Below are positions 8,001 through 15,549 of a stretch of DNA of 52,784 nt, in pieces. The stretch is from the NCBI GenBank assembly GCA_913048435.1, contig CAJWWC010000008.1, forward strand, positions 1-52,784, in the 5' to 3' direction. The notes below the pieces were generated by a model that was given only the letters and a program-made list of their open reading frames with translations, searched no databases and was not told where the DNA came from. This DNA comes from an uncultured Flavobacteriales bacterium. GTDB taxonomy: Bacteria > Bacteroidota > Bacteroidia > Flavobacteriales > UBA7312. How positions within the stretch are numbered: the stretch's first letter is position 1; each line of letters opens with the position of its first letter. The position numbers were made by a program, and so were the translations under genes.

Positions 8001-8615
8001 TATCATTCAGGATGGGGTGAGTTCTCAACTTTTTCTACTCAAGAGCCATGTGATAAAATGCCAATCAACCTTTCTACTAGTGCAAATTTTAGTCAAACAG
8101 CAATTACAATGTCATGGGATACTCCTCTTAGTGGTGAACCTGATCATTACTTTTTGGAACTGACTAAATTGTCCACAGGACAAATATGGGCATGGAACAA
8201 TATTGCTGGTTCTGATAACTCTAAAACTAAATTTGGTTTATCAGCTGGAGAATATTCATGGAGAATAAGAGGTGCTTGTGGAAGTAATGGTACCACATGG
8301 GCAACAATTTTTTCTGAGCCCGTTAATTATACACTTGATGGTGTAAGACTAAATAATAATGATATTTCAAGTTTAAATGTTTATCCTAATCCATCAAGAA
8401 AAATATTTAATATCGAATTTAATGTCATAGAAAGTCAAGATGTTAAAATTGAAATTGTAAATGTTTTAGGTAAAGTTATTTTTAATGAAAAAATTAGAAA
8501 TTTTGAAGGCAATTATATGAATTCGTTTAACATGAAAAATGAATCAAAGGGAGTATACATACTTAAAGTATACTCAAATGATGGAATTTTAAGTAGAAAA
8601 TTAACACTTCAATAA
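5064..8615 (+). CDS. Giant T9SS-secreted Cys/Asp-rich repeat protein
   Basis: 1183 aa with a signal peptide (MKKYLYIFCCIISSISFSQ) and an N-terminal segment common to flavobacterial secreted proteins (FTFGQPIVGT...ITQGFQQ). Thirteen copies of a ~25-residue repeat follow, consensus GCTDPxAFNYxxxANxDDGSC, at ~72-150, ~320-548 and ~644-667. The paired Cys and DDGS loops suggest disulphide-bonded, possibly calcium-binding units. Between the first two blocks (~157-316) lies a MAM/concanavalin-like beta domain (YCENFDSG...DEVCVNE). After the repeats come a SprB-like GG repeat (~671-747), a short Cys motif, three fibronectin III-like domains (~786-1090) and a T9SS type A tail (VYPNPSRKIF..., ~1096-1183). 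It is probably an outer-surface adhesin or biofilm protein; the ligand is unknown. It lies 2 bases before the next gene, so the two are co-transcribed. Repeat DNA shows recent duplication (6060-6164 and 6372-6476). Confidence 0.85.
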   Translation: MKKYLYIFCCIISSISFSQNIIFDNLNSSGGNYNIENTNITFTFGQPIVGTISNTENFITQGFQQNFDEISGCTDENAYNYDPQAVTDDGSCYPVIYGCMDSTAFNYIIPTGDVMVDVNTDDNSCYPVIEGCTHQDAFNYNPIANVDDGSCIGGNIVAPYCENFDSGPPDDFLGVDVYYSNSDPYDYWFLNSFETTNPETGPSDDITGGGNYIVTYPYTYTDITTASSMQTHWDISALSNPALSFYVHMFGPTTGEVIVWVNGNIEWYLSGNQGDQWNFVQLDLANYAGSINIFVEFMVAPGESDIAFDEVCVNELLTIYGCTDPEAFNYNFNANIDDGSCMSIIEGCTDETAFNYDITANTDDGSCVAVLLGCTDPQAFNYNSSANTDDGSCVAVIYGCTNPEAFNYNSLANTDNGTCIAVVYGCMDPDAFNYNSNANIDDGSCMSIIEGCTDETAFNYDITANTDDGSCTPFVYGCTDTDAINYYPGSNSDDGSCIYLGCTDPNAFNYDITANTDDGSCVPVVYGCTDENAINYDDQANVDDGSCNSCETSAILYATSQDENSVSVEVISGFPFEDGSYNIQWYDNENNLIEDNINNQVLDNFTSTLSNACNGIYSIHLSDAVCTNPIIFDIAVTESECLIYGCTDNYADNFDPSANIEDGSCVYDEICNSFNILLISVSHVSVNGGNDGSIIATATGGSGNYSYFVYSDGMLQNPYVLSAGNHLIQMYDYETECISYLEVVINEPASSYFQCTSEGCVETLLSEGNYSSLEQCGLNCAEISPCDNIPTGLYVDNIIHNRVVFNWDPPTNAPSHYMIRYRPVGTSSWTVMTAGTVNSNEFYGTSRTRFFMEPSTTYEWNIRARVLNEDGTTNCQSQWSNISEYTTLDACANLENLSASTEAIWVNLSADVPSGDWGIWQSKGKLRVVGTNSFRYVNGDTNGNINVLKGNFDPVTDYEWHTKAWCTGNVDSDGISDPLYHSGWGEFSTFSTQEPCDKMPINLSTSANFSQTAITMSWDTPLSGEPDHYFLELTKLSTGQIWAWNNIAGSDNSKTKFGLSAGEYSWRIRGACGSNGTTWATIFSEPVNYTLDGVRLNNNDISSLNVYPNPSRKIFNIEFNVIESQDVKIEIVNVLGKVIFNEKIRNFEGNYMNSFNMKNESKGVYILKVYSNDGILSRKLTLQ
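6060..6164 (+). repeat. 105-bp coding duplication, copy 1
   Basis: This segment encodes two adjacent repeat junctions and matches 6372-6476 at 98 of 105 bases. All seven differences fall in third codon positions and change no amino acid. The copies sit 312 bases apart in the same frame. Confidence 0.9.
6372..6476 (+). repeat. 105-bp coding duplication, copy 2
   Basis: Second copy of the 6060-6164 segment, same frame and identical protein. It is part of the Cys/Asp-rich repeat array of the 1183-aa secreted protein. Confidence 0.9.
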
Positions 8616-8617
8616 TA

Positions 8618-11600
8618 ATGAAATATCTATTTTTTCTTTTTGTATTTACAAGCTCAATATCCTTAGCTCAAAATGGTATTAATTACCAAGGTGCGGCTAC
8701 AGATTCTGATGGTGCTAGACTGGCTAATCAAAACATATCGCTTAAAACTTCAGTACTTCAAGGTGGTATTGATGGTACAAACTCCTACTCAGAAACACAT
8801 AACACCACAACTGATCAATTCGGTCTGTTTAATGTAGTTGTAGGTCAAGGAGAAGTTGTTTCTGGAGATTTTGAGGGTATTTCTTGGGGAACAGACGCTC
8901 ACTTTCTAAAAGTTGAATTAGACGCAACGGGTGGAACAAATTATAGCTTGATATCAACAACTCAAATGATGAGTGTTCCTTATGCATTATATGCTAAAAA
9001 TGCAGGCTTAGATTCATTAGCAATTACTAGCATGTTAGAGTCAATGAATTTCTCAGTGAACAATAATAGAAGTTGTGATTATATTTTTCCTGATGGATTA
9101 GATGGGCAGGGTATTGCATGGGACTTCAATGAAAATGGTGATTATACTGTTCCTGCTGGAAAAAATTTGTATATCACAAACGTTTTCACTTATGATGGAT
9201 ATGCTTTTCGTATTAACGGAATGAGAATAATGCAAGAAATGTGGGGTTTTGAAGAAGAATTTGCACCAAAAGGAATGTTAAAATTGCCTCTATATGCTGA
9301 AGCAGGGGACATTGTATCTAATTCAAATAATGGAGATGTTAATACTTTTTATGGAATATTAGTAAATAAAATAGTAGAGCCAATTACATATGAGTTTTAT
9401 GATCTTGGAACAGGATTTGAAAATCATTACACTGTTCCAAGTGGAAAAAAACTTGTTATAATGAATATTTGGGCTTACGGAGGACAAACTAATTCTTCCA
9501 AGCTCAAAATTGATGGAGTAGAAATAGCTGAAGAATCATTTAACGTAGCAGGTCCCTATGAGGGTAAACAACTATACATTCCTTTAATTGTTAATAGTGG
9601 ATCTACAGTGTATATTGAAACATCTTATTCATCGTTTAATGGTTACTTGGTTGACGAAGATTACTTCGCAGATTGTGGGGGCGGAAGCACAAATTCTTCA
9701 TCTTCTGAAGTTGATTCGGCAATGGTAGCCGAAATGATAGCTAATTCAGGAAATGGTTGTGATATGAATTTTCCTGAAGGTCTTAACGGCGAAGTAGTAA
9801 TTACTGAAACACCTTACATTGTTCCTGATGGGAAAAGATTGTATATGTTAAGCTGGGGTGGACAAGATGCTTTAATTAACGACATTGAAATAGAAATTGA
9901 TGATGAGATTGAATTTATGCCTGTAATTAGGGCACCTTTAATTTTAAATTCTGGAGATAGCTTGATGCAACAAGGTAATAATACAACAGGTTTTTCAGGT
10001 CTATTAGTAAATGAAACCACTAACTTAAATGCTATAACTACCCAAATAACCAATCTTAATCCATATGAGGTGCCATATGGAAAAAAACTCATTATTCTAA
10101 ACTATAATGACGGTGGTTTAGCTCTAGAAAATTCATTAGAATTTTCTGCATTCGGAGAGACAAAATTAGGATTACCAATTGTAATACCATCTGGAACTAG
10201 TATATATGGCAGTAATAATACAACTATTAATGGCTACTTGGTAAATCAGGACTTCTTTAATAATTGTTTAGGAAGTAGTAATCCTACTCCATCAAGTATT
10301 GATTCAGCAATGGTCGCTGAAATGATAGCTAATTCTGGAAATGGTTGTGATTTCAAATTTCCTGAGGGAATTGGTACACCTGTTTCTAAAAACCTACAAG
10401 CTGGTTTGACATATACTGTTGCAGAAAACAAAAGGCTTTACATTACCAATGTATATTCTTCACAAAACGGAATTAGGCTAAATGGTGAATTTCTATACTT
10501 TAATGATAATAATAATCCCATTACAGTAAATGCTGGTGATGTTATAGGAACATATGGAAATAATAGTAGCCATTTAGTTCAGTTTAACGGTTTTTTAGTT
10601 GATACTACAGAAAATTTATCAGTTATTAATAAAAATTTACAAGCAGGAATGACATATACTGTTCCTGAAAACAAAAGGCTTTACATTACCAATCATTATT
10701 CTTCACAAAACGGAATTAGGCTAAATGGTGAATTTCTCTACTTCAATGATATTAATAATCCAATTATGCTAAGTGGAGGTGATGTTATCAGCACATATGG
10801 AAATAATATTAGCCATGTAGTTCAATTTAACGGTTTTTTGGTTGATACTAATTACTTCGATAATTGTAATATGTTATTAAGCAACTCTAATAGTGGAGGT
10901 AACAGTAATGTACAAATGACAGTTTCAACATTTGGAGACACTTTAACAATTGGAGATCAATCTGTAATAATTCCTGGAATTAGTTATGAAAATTTCCCAG
11001 ACAGCTTAATTGGAAGTATTACCGATATAAATTTGAACACATATCAAACTGTTAAATTAGGTAATCAAGAATGGATGACACAAAACTTAAGAGTGACTAA
11101 TTTTTCAAATGGTAATGCTCTAAATAACAATAGTGGAAGTAATAATTCATGTGCATTTGAACCTGGCTACAAAGAAAATTTATATGGTGATGATTTCTTG
11201 TTTTATAATGCATTAGCAGTTCACGATGAAAGAAATATATGTCCTCAGGGTTGGCGCATTCCAACAGTTTCCGACTACCAAATTTTACTTAATTTTCTAG
11301 GATTTAACGATAATATTGAGAGTAATCATTTTCATAATGCTGGAATAGCTCTAAAATCAAATGAGTATAATGTTTGGCAATACAGTAGTGCTACAAATCA
11401 AAGTTTATTAAACTTTAAACCTGATGGGATAATTTATTGTGGTACAAATGTTATGTATCATGAAAATGAACACAGATCTTGGACATCAACAAGTAATGGA
11501 TCAAACTCCACATGGTATATGAATCTTCGAGAAGATGAAGACGGATCAATACAATCCAATAATCAGTTAAAATTTGGAAGTTCTACTAATGATTATAATT

Positions 11601-11626
11601 ATCCTTGTAGGTGTATAAAAGACTAA
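8618..11626 (+). CDS. Large secreted modular protein with C-terminal FISUMP domain
   Basis: 1002 aa. It begins two bases after the preceding stop, so it is surely co-transcribed and perhaps translationally coupled. The signal peptide is MKYLFFLFVFTSSISLAQ. Residues ~20-135 are the N-terminal domain found in many Bacteroidota FISUMP and tail-fibre-like proteins (NGINYQGAATDSDG...MMSVPYALYAKNA). Residues ~140-750 form three long modules, each made of two ~80-95-residue beta-type units (YTVPxGKxLYITN...GxLV). Two modules open with an almost identical DSAMVAEMIANSGNGCD stretch. Residues ~808-1002 are a FISUMP (Fibrobacter succinogenes major paralogous) domain: VKLGNQEWMTQNLRV and CPQGWRIPTVSDY are its hallmark motifs. 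There is no T9SS tail. It is probably a surface protein assembled with its repeat-protein partner; the function is unknown. It overlaps the integrase stop by a few bases, convergently. Confidence 0.82.
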   Translation: MKYLFFLFVFTSSISLAQNGINYQGAATDSDGARLANQNISLKTSVLQGGIDGTNSYSETHNTTTDQFGLFNVVVGQGEVVSGDFEGISWGTDAHFLKVELDATGGTNYSLISTTQMMSVPYALYAKNAGLDSLAITSMLESMNFSVNNNRSCDYIFPDGLDGQGIAWDFNENGDYTVPAGKNLYITNVFTYDGYAFRINGMRIMQEMWGFEEEFAPKGMLKLPLYAEAGDIVSNSNNGDVNTFYGILVNKIVEPITYEFYDLGTGFENHYTVPSGKKLVIMNIWAYGGQTNSSKLKIDGVEIAEESFNVAGPYEGKQLYIPLIVNSGSTVYIETSYSSFNGYLVDEDYFADCGGGSTNSSSSEVDSAMVAEMIANSGNGCDMNFPEGLNGEVVITETPYIVPDGKRLYMLSWGGQDALINDIEIEIDDEIEFMPVIRAPLILNSGDSLMQQGNNTTGFSGLLVNETTNLNAITTQITNLNPYEVPYGKKLIILNYNDGGLALENSLEFSAFGETKLGLPIVIPSGTSIYGSNNTTINGYLVNQDFFNNCLGSSNPTPSSIDSAMVAEMIANSGNGCDFKFPEGIGTPVSKNLQAGLTYTVAENKRLYITNVYSSQNGIRLNGEFLYFNDNNNPITVNAGDVIGTYGNNSSHLVQFNGFLVDTTENLSVINKNLQAGMTYTVPENKRLYITNHYSSQNGIRLNGEFLYFNDINNPIMLSGGDVISTYGNNISHVVQFNGFLVDTNYFDNCNMLLSNSNSGGNSNVQMTVSTFGDTLTIGDQSVIIPGISYENFPDSLIGSITDINLNTYQTVKLGNQEWMTQNLRVTNFSNGNALNNNSGSNNSCAFEPGYKENLYGDDFLFYNALAVHDERNICPQGWRIPTVSDYQILLNFLGFNDNIESNHFHNAGIALKSNEYNVWQYSSATNQSLLNFKPDGIIYCGTNVMYHENEHRSWTSTSNGSNSTWYMNLREDEDGSIQSNNQLKFGSSTNDYNYPCRCIKD
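10388..10854 (+). repeat. Tandem ~243-bp coding duplication
   Basis: Two head-to-tail units, 10388-10630 and 10631 to about 10854, encode near-identical ~80-residue beta units (NLQAG-TYTV-ENKRLYITN ... QFNGFLVDT). Long stretches such as the AAAGGCTTTACATTACCAAT run are identical in DNA, which indicates a recent tandem duplication inside the FISUMP-family gene. Confidence 0.85.
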
Positions 11627-12792
11627 AAATTCAATCTCCTTAAATCCTTACCCACCTTGGACTGTAATATCTTAGCATAAATCTGTGTGGTTGAAATTTT
11701 AGAATGTCCCATAACCTTTGATACTGTTTCAATAGGAACATTATTATTTAAAGTTACTGTTGTGGCAAATGTATGTCTTGCTAAATGAAAAGATATACGT
11801 TTATCAATTTTACAAACAGCGGCTATTTCTTTTAAGTATTCATTGATCTTTTGATTTGATATTCTTTTAAATACAAAATCACCATTGTCTTCTTTATATT
11901 TTTCTTTTATTTCAAGAGGCTTTTTTAAAAGTGGAATGTCACACTTTTGATTTGTTTTTTGTCTTTTAGTCTGTATCCACTGACCTCCATCCTGCCCTAT
12001 TTGTATATCTTTTTTTAATAGATTTTTAGCATCAATAAAAGCCAGTCCACTGTAACATGAAAAGACAAACATATCTCTGGCTCTATCCAGTCTTGGATTA
12101 AGTTCTATTTCTTCTATTTTTTTAAGTTCAGTGTTTGTTAAATACCCCCTTTCATAGGGTGTTTTCTTAAACTTTATTAGTGCAAATGGATCTTTTGATA
12201 TGTATCCAAGCGCTCTTGCTTCAAGAGTTATTTTTTTAAGACTTTGAAGAATTTTAATAACCCCATTATTAGATCTTTTAGTGTTAGTAAGTAAATAAGT
12301 TTCAAAGTCTTTGATAAAACGGTGATTGACTTTTTTGATTTCAAGGTCTTTTAAAGACATAGTGCTTAAAAATGATACAATATGACGTCTTAAAGTGTAA
12401 TAGTTCTTTAAAGTGCCCATAGAGTACTTTACGCCTATTAGTTTATTCATATTATCATTATGGTTATCAACAAGACTTAAAATAGATGGCAGAGCAGTTT
12501 TTCCAAGTACTCTGTTTTTCAATTCTATTGCCCTAAAATTTCCCTTTTCATCCATTAGCTCTGAGTGTTTTTCATATATTTTAGTCTTAAGTCGCTCAAT
12601 GGATAGATTGACAGAATGGTCAGAAAAGGTTCTTTGATACTGACTATCCCAATTTTCTAAATAAGCATACCTTTTAGTGGACAGTTCAAATCTTCCACCA
12701 TTAAAAGTAACGCGCAGATAAATAGCTAGCTTGCCACTATTATCGCTTTTACTTTTTTTTAAAAAGACCCATATGTTAAACTTTTCACTCAT
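11623..12792 (-). CDS. Tyrosine recombinase/integrase of the island
   Basis: 389 aa, the usual size for Bacteroidota site-specific integrases: an N-terminal arm-binding domain (~1-95), a SAM-like core-binding domain (~100-205) and a catalytic domain (~215-389). In the catalytic part, the HxxR motif is His336-Arg339 (HLARHTF), the second histidine is His363 (MGHS) and the nucleophile is Tyr372 (TQIYAKI). The position of the first catalytic arginine, normally GLR, holds Ala251 (YSGLAFID), a known feature of a large Bacteroidota subgroup and reminiscent of IntDOT, which also lacks this arginine. It lies 220 bases inside the right repeat and points away from tRNA-Pro, a standard position for an island integrase. 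The stop overlaps the FISUMP gene end by 3 bases. Confidence 0.93.
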   Translation of the reverse strand: MSEKFNIWVFLKKSKSDNSGKLAIYLRVTFNGGRFELSTKRYAYLENWDSQYQRTFSDHSVNLSIERLKTKIYEKHSELMDEKGNFRAIELKNRVLGKTALPSILSLVDNHNDNMNKLIGVKYSMGTLKNYYTLRRHIVSFLSTMSLKDLEIKKVNHRFIKDFETYLLTNTKRSNNGVIKILQSLKKITLEARALGYISKDPFALIKFKKTPYERGYLTNTELKKIEEIELNPRLDRARDMFVFSCYSGLAFIDAKNLLKKDIQIGQDGGQWIQTKRQKTNQKCDIPLLKKPLEIKEKYKEDNGDFVFKRISNQKINEYLKEIAAVCKIDKRISFHLARHTFATTVTLNNNVPIETVSKVMGHSKISTTQIYAKILQSKVGKDLRRLNF

Positions 12793-12898
12793 TTTGGGTG
12801 ACCTATTAGGTGACCTAATTTTTTAGTTTTTATCGCTAGATAAACATACGTTTAAGTTATAACTCGCTGAAATTAAATCATATACAGTTTTTATATAA

Positions 12899-12923
12899 TT
12901 TGTATATATAGCATATATACAAA
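12899..12923. promoter_or_regulatory. Perfect 11-bp inverted repeat upstream of the integrase
   Basis: TTTGTATATAT and its exact reverse complement ATATATACAAA are separated by AGC. The site lies between the integrase start (12792) and the attachment repeat (13015). It is too AT-rich to be a terminator. It may be an arm-type recombinase site or an operator for the integrase gene; either is inference. The rest of 12793-13014 holds nothing else recognisable. Confidence 0.5.
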
Positions 12924-13014
12924 CTATTAGTGTTTTGATTAAAATTTTACTACTTAAAAAACGTAAACCCTTAAAAATCAATAAATTAAAAAGGTATTTG
13001 TGATCAAATCCCTA

Positions 13015-13039
13015 GAAAATGGAGTAAAAATGTGGTCGG
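13015..13039. repeat. Putative proximal attachment-site repeat at the tRNA-Pro 3' end
   Basis: This is the partner of 234-258: 17 identical bases (13015-13031), then GTGGTCGG. The last bases are the CCA end and discriminator of tRNA-Pro read on the other strand, so the crossover region would lie at or just past the tRNA 3' end and leave the tRNA intact. Confidence 0.6.
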
Positions 13040-13110
13040 GATGAGAGGATTCGAACCTCCGATCTCGCGCCCCCCAGACGCGCACTTTAACCGGACTAAG
13101 CTACATCCCG
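13033..13110 (-). tRNA. tRNA-Pro (anticodon GGG)
   Basis: On the minus strand a full cloverleaf can be drawn. The acceptor is CGGGATG paired with CATCCCG, followed by discriminator A and an encoded CCA. The D-arm is GCTT/AAGT. The anticodon stem is CGCGT/GCGCG with loop CTGGGGG, giving GGG at positions 34-36. The T-arm is GGAGG-TTCGAAT-CCTCT. It is probably the integration site of the neighbouring island. Confidence 0.95.
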
Positions 13111-13200
13111 AAATTAAGATTTTATTGTTTAAAATATCTCATTAAACAAAAACCAAAATATTTTAACTTTACAAAATTAAAATTCCATTCATTATATACA

Positions 13201-15543
13201 ATGAAAAACTATCTTTTATCAATTACCTTATCTTTATTTGTATTGACCAATTTTGCTCAGAGCAAATACACACTCAGCGGTTACGTAAAAGACAACGAGA
13301 CAGGAGAATACTTAATTGGTGCAACGATTTTTATCAAAGAAAATTTAAAAGGTGTCTCAACCAATCAATATGGTTTTTATTCACTAACTGTTGATGAAGG
13401 AAGCTACACCATAGATTATTCCTTTTTGGGATTAACGAGCCAACAAAAACAAATCAAGCTTGATAAAGACATTAGAATTAATATTGCACTTGAACCCAAC
13501 GCGATAATCACCTCAGAAGTAGTGATAGAATCCGAAGGAGCAGATAAAAACGTACAATCAACTAATATGAGTCAGGTAAAAATAGACGTTAAAAACATCA
13601 AAAAATTACCTGCATTTATGGGAGAAGTAGATGTCCTCAAAACCATTCAACTGTTACCCGGAGTACAATCCTCAGGCGAAGGTAGTTCTGGCTTTTATGT
13701 ACGTGGTGGTGGCCCTGACCAAAATCTTATTTTGTTGGATGAAGCTACTGTATATAACGCCTCTCACCTATTTGGTTTTTTCTCGGTATTTAATGCAGAT
13801 GCTATTAAAGATATTAATCTTATTAAAGGAGGCATGCCTGCCCAATATGGTGGCCGTTTAGCATCAGTACTAGACATTTCTATGAAAGAAGGAAACAGCA
13901 AAAAGTTTGAAATCGATGGTGGTTTAGGTCTTATTTCATCAAAACTTACACTGCAAGGACCTATCAAAAAAGATACCAGTTCGTTTATCCTTTCTGGAAG
14001 AAGAACTTATATAGATGTATTGGTCAACCCTCTCATTAACGATACCTCTGCATTCAAAGGAACAGGCTATTACTTTTTTGACTTAACCTCTAAAGTAAAT
14101 TACAGGATTTCTGATAAAGACAGACTCTTTTTGAGTGGTTACTTTGGAAGAGATGTATTTACCTTCAGAAATGCTGACCGAGGCTTTAAATTCGATATCC
14201 CTTGGGGAAATGCTACAGCATCTATGCGTTGGAATCACTTATTTAACGATAGATTATTCGTCAATACATCAGTTATATTTAGTGATTATCAGTTCTCTTT
14301 CGGAGCTGAACAAAATGACTTTGAATTTAAACTTAACTCCAGTATTACCGATTGGAATACAAAAATTGATTTTTCCTATTTACCCAACTACAAGCACAAC
14401 ATAAAATTCGGTTCTCACTTTACATATCATACTTTTATACCTGGAAGTGTGACAGGACGTTCTGGCGATGTAGTTTTCGAACCTGAATCCATTTTCAAGC
14501 AGTATTCAAACGAAGGAGCACTTTATGTATCTGATGATATTGAAATTAATGAAGATTTAAAAATTCACGCTGGACTTCGCTACAGCAGTTTTCAATTTGG
14601 TGGGCCAATAACTGTACGAAACTACTTCAAGAATGAATTGACTGCTGATACTGCCAATCATCACAGACATTTGGAACCTCGCCTTTCAATGAGGTATAAA
14701 TTGAATAAAAGCAGTTCAGTTAAAGCCTCATACACTCAAAATTACCAATACATTCATCTAGCATCATTGTCTAGTGTTTCATTACCTACTGATTTATGGG
14801 TACCTAGCACCAAAATTGTAAAACCACAATATGGCCGACAATTTGCAGTCGGTTTATTTAAAAATTGGAAGAATAACAAATGGGAAACTTCCATTGAAGC
14901 CTATCATAAAAAAATGGATAACCTCATAGAGTACAAAGAGGGAGCATTACCCGAAGACAATACTAACACAGCCTCTGACGAATCTTTTACATTTGGTGAT
15001 GGTAAGTCTTACGGCTTAGAGTTTTTTATCAAAAGAAGACTAGGTAAAACTACTGGTTGGTTAGGATATACCATTTCAAAAACAACACGTTACTTTGAAG
15101 AATTAAATAATGGTATTGGCTTCCCTGCCAAATACGACCGAACGCACGATTTATCCTTAACAGCAACTCACGAAATGAATGAAAATTGGGTGCTATCGGC
15201 TGTCTTCGTTTATGCCACAGGAAATACATTAACTCCGGCAATTGACAGATTCATCATTGATGGGGATATTTACACGGAATTTGCCGATAGAAACAGCTAC
15301 AGAATGCCAGCCTATCACCGAATGGATTTGTCAGCAACATACACTAGAAATAAAGCTAAAAAACGCTTTAACTCCTCATGGAATTTTTCTATTTACAATC
15401 TTTATAACAGAGCCAATCCCTACTTCATTTATTTCGATGTTGAGGGTGATGGAAATTTAACAGATGGCGGTTTAGAGCCTAAGGCATTTCAAATATCCAT
15501 ATTTCCAATTATACCATCTGTAGCTTGGAATTTTAATTTTTAA
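13201..15543 (+). CDS. TonB-dependent outer-membrane receptor (DUF4249-linked type)
   Basis: 780 aa. After a signal peptide ending at LTNFAQ come a CarboxypepD_reg-like beta domain (~22-100, LSGYVKDNETGEYLIGATIF), a plug domain (~125-235) with VRGGGPDQNLILLDEATVYN, and a C-terminal beta-barrel ending in ...SVAWNFNF with the terminal aromatic residue typical of outer-membrane proteins. Such receptors import ligands with energy from TonB-ExbBD. The ligand is unknown. The DUF4249 lipoprotein gene starts 6 bases downstream, a very common pairing in Bacteroidota that suggests a receptor plus surface lipoprotein complex. It is the first core gene beyond tRNA-Pro. A -7-like TAACTTTA sits at 13164-13171. 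Confidence 0.92.
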   Translation: MKNYLLSITLSLFVLTNFAQSKYTLSGYVKDNETGEYLIGATIFIKENLKGVSTNQYGFYSLTVDEGSYTIDYSFLGLTSQQKQIKLDKDIRINIALEPNAIITSEVVIESEGADKNVQSTNMSQVKIDVKNIKKLPAFMGEVDVLKTIQLLPGVQSSGEGSSGFYVRGGGPDQNLILLDEATVYNASHLFGFFSVFNADAIKDINLIKGGMPAQYGGRLASVLDISMKEGNSKKFEIDGGLGLISSKLTLQGPIKKDTSSFILSGRRTYIDVLVNPLINDTSAFKGTGYYFFDLTSKVNYRISDKDRLFLSGYFGRDVFTFRNADRGFKFDIPWGNATASMRWNHLFNDRLFVNTSVIFSDYQFSFGAEQNDFEFKLNSSITDWNTKIDFSYLPNYKHNIKFGSHFTYHTFIPGSVTGRSGDVVFEPESIFKQYSNEGALYVSDDIEINEDLKIHAGLRYSSFQFGGPITVRNYFKNELTADTANHHRHLEPRLSMRYKLNKSSSVKASYTQNYQYIHLASLSSVSLPTDLWVPSTKIVKPQYGRQFAVGLFKNWKNNKWETSIEAYHKKMDNLIEYKEGALPEDNTNTASDESFTFGDGKSYGLEFFIKRRLGKTTGWLGYTISKTTRYFEELNNGIGFPAKYDRTHDLSLTATHEMNENWVLSAVFVYATGNTLTPAIDRFIIDGDIYTEFADRNSYRMPAYHRMDLSATYTRNKAKKRFNSSWNFSIYNLYNRANPYFIYFDVEGDGNLTDGGLEPKAFQISIFPIIPSVAWNFNF

Positions 15544-15549
15544 TTAAAT

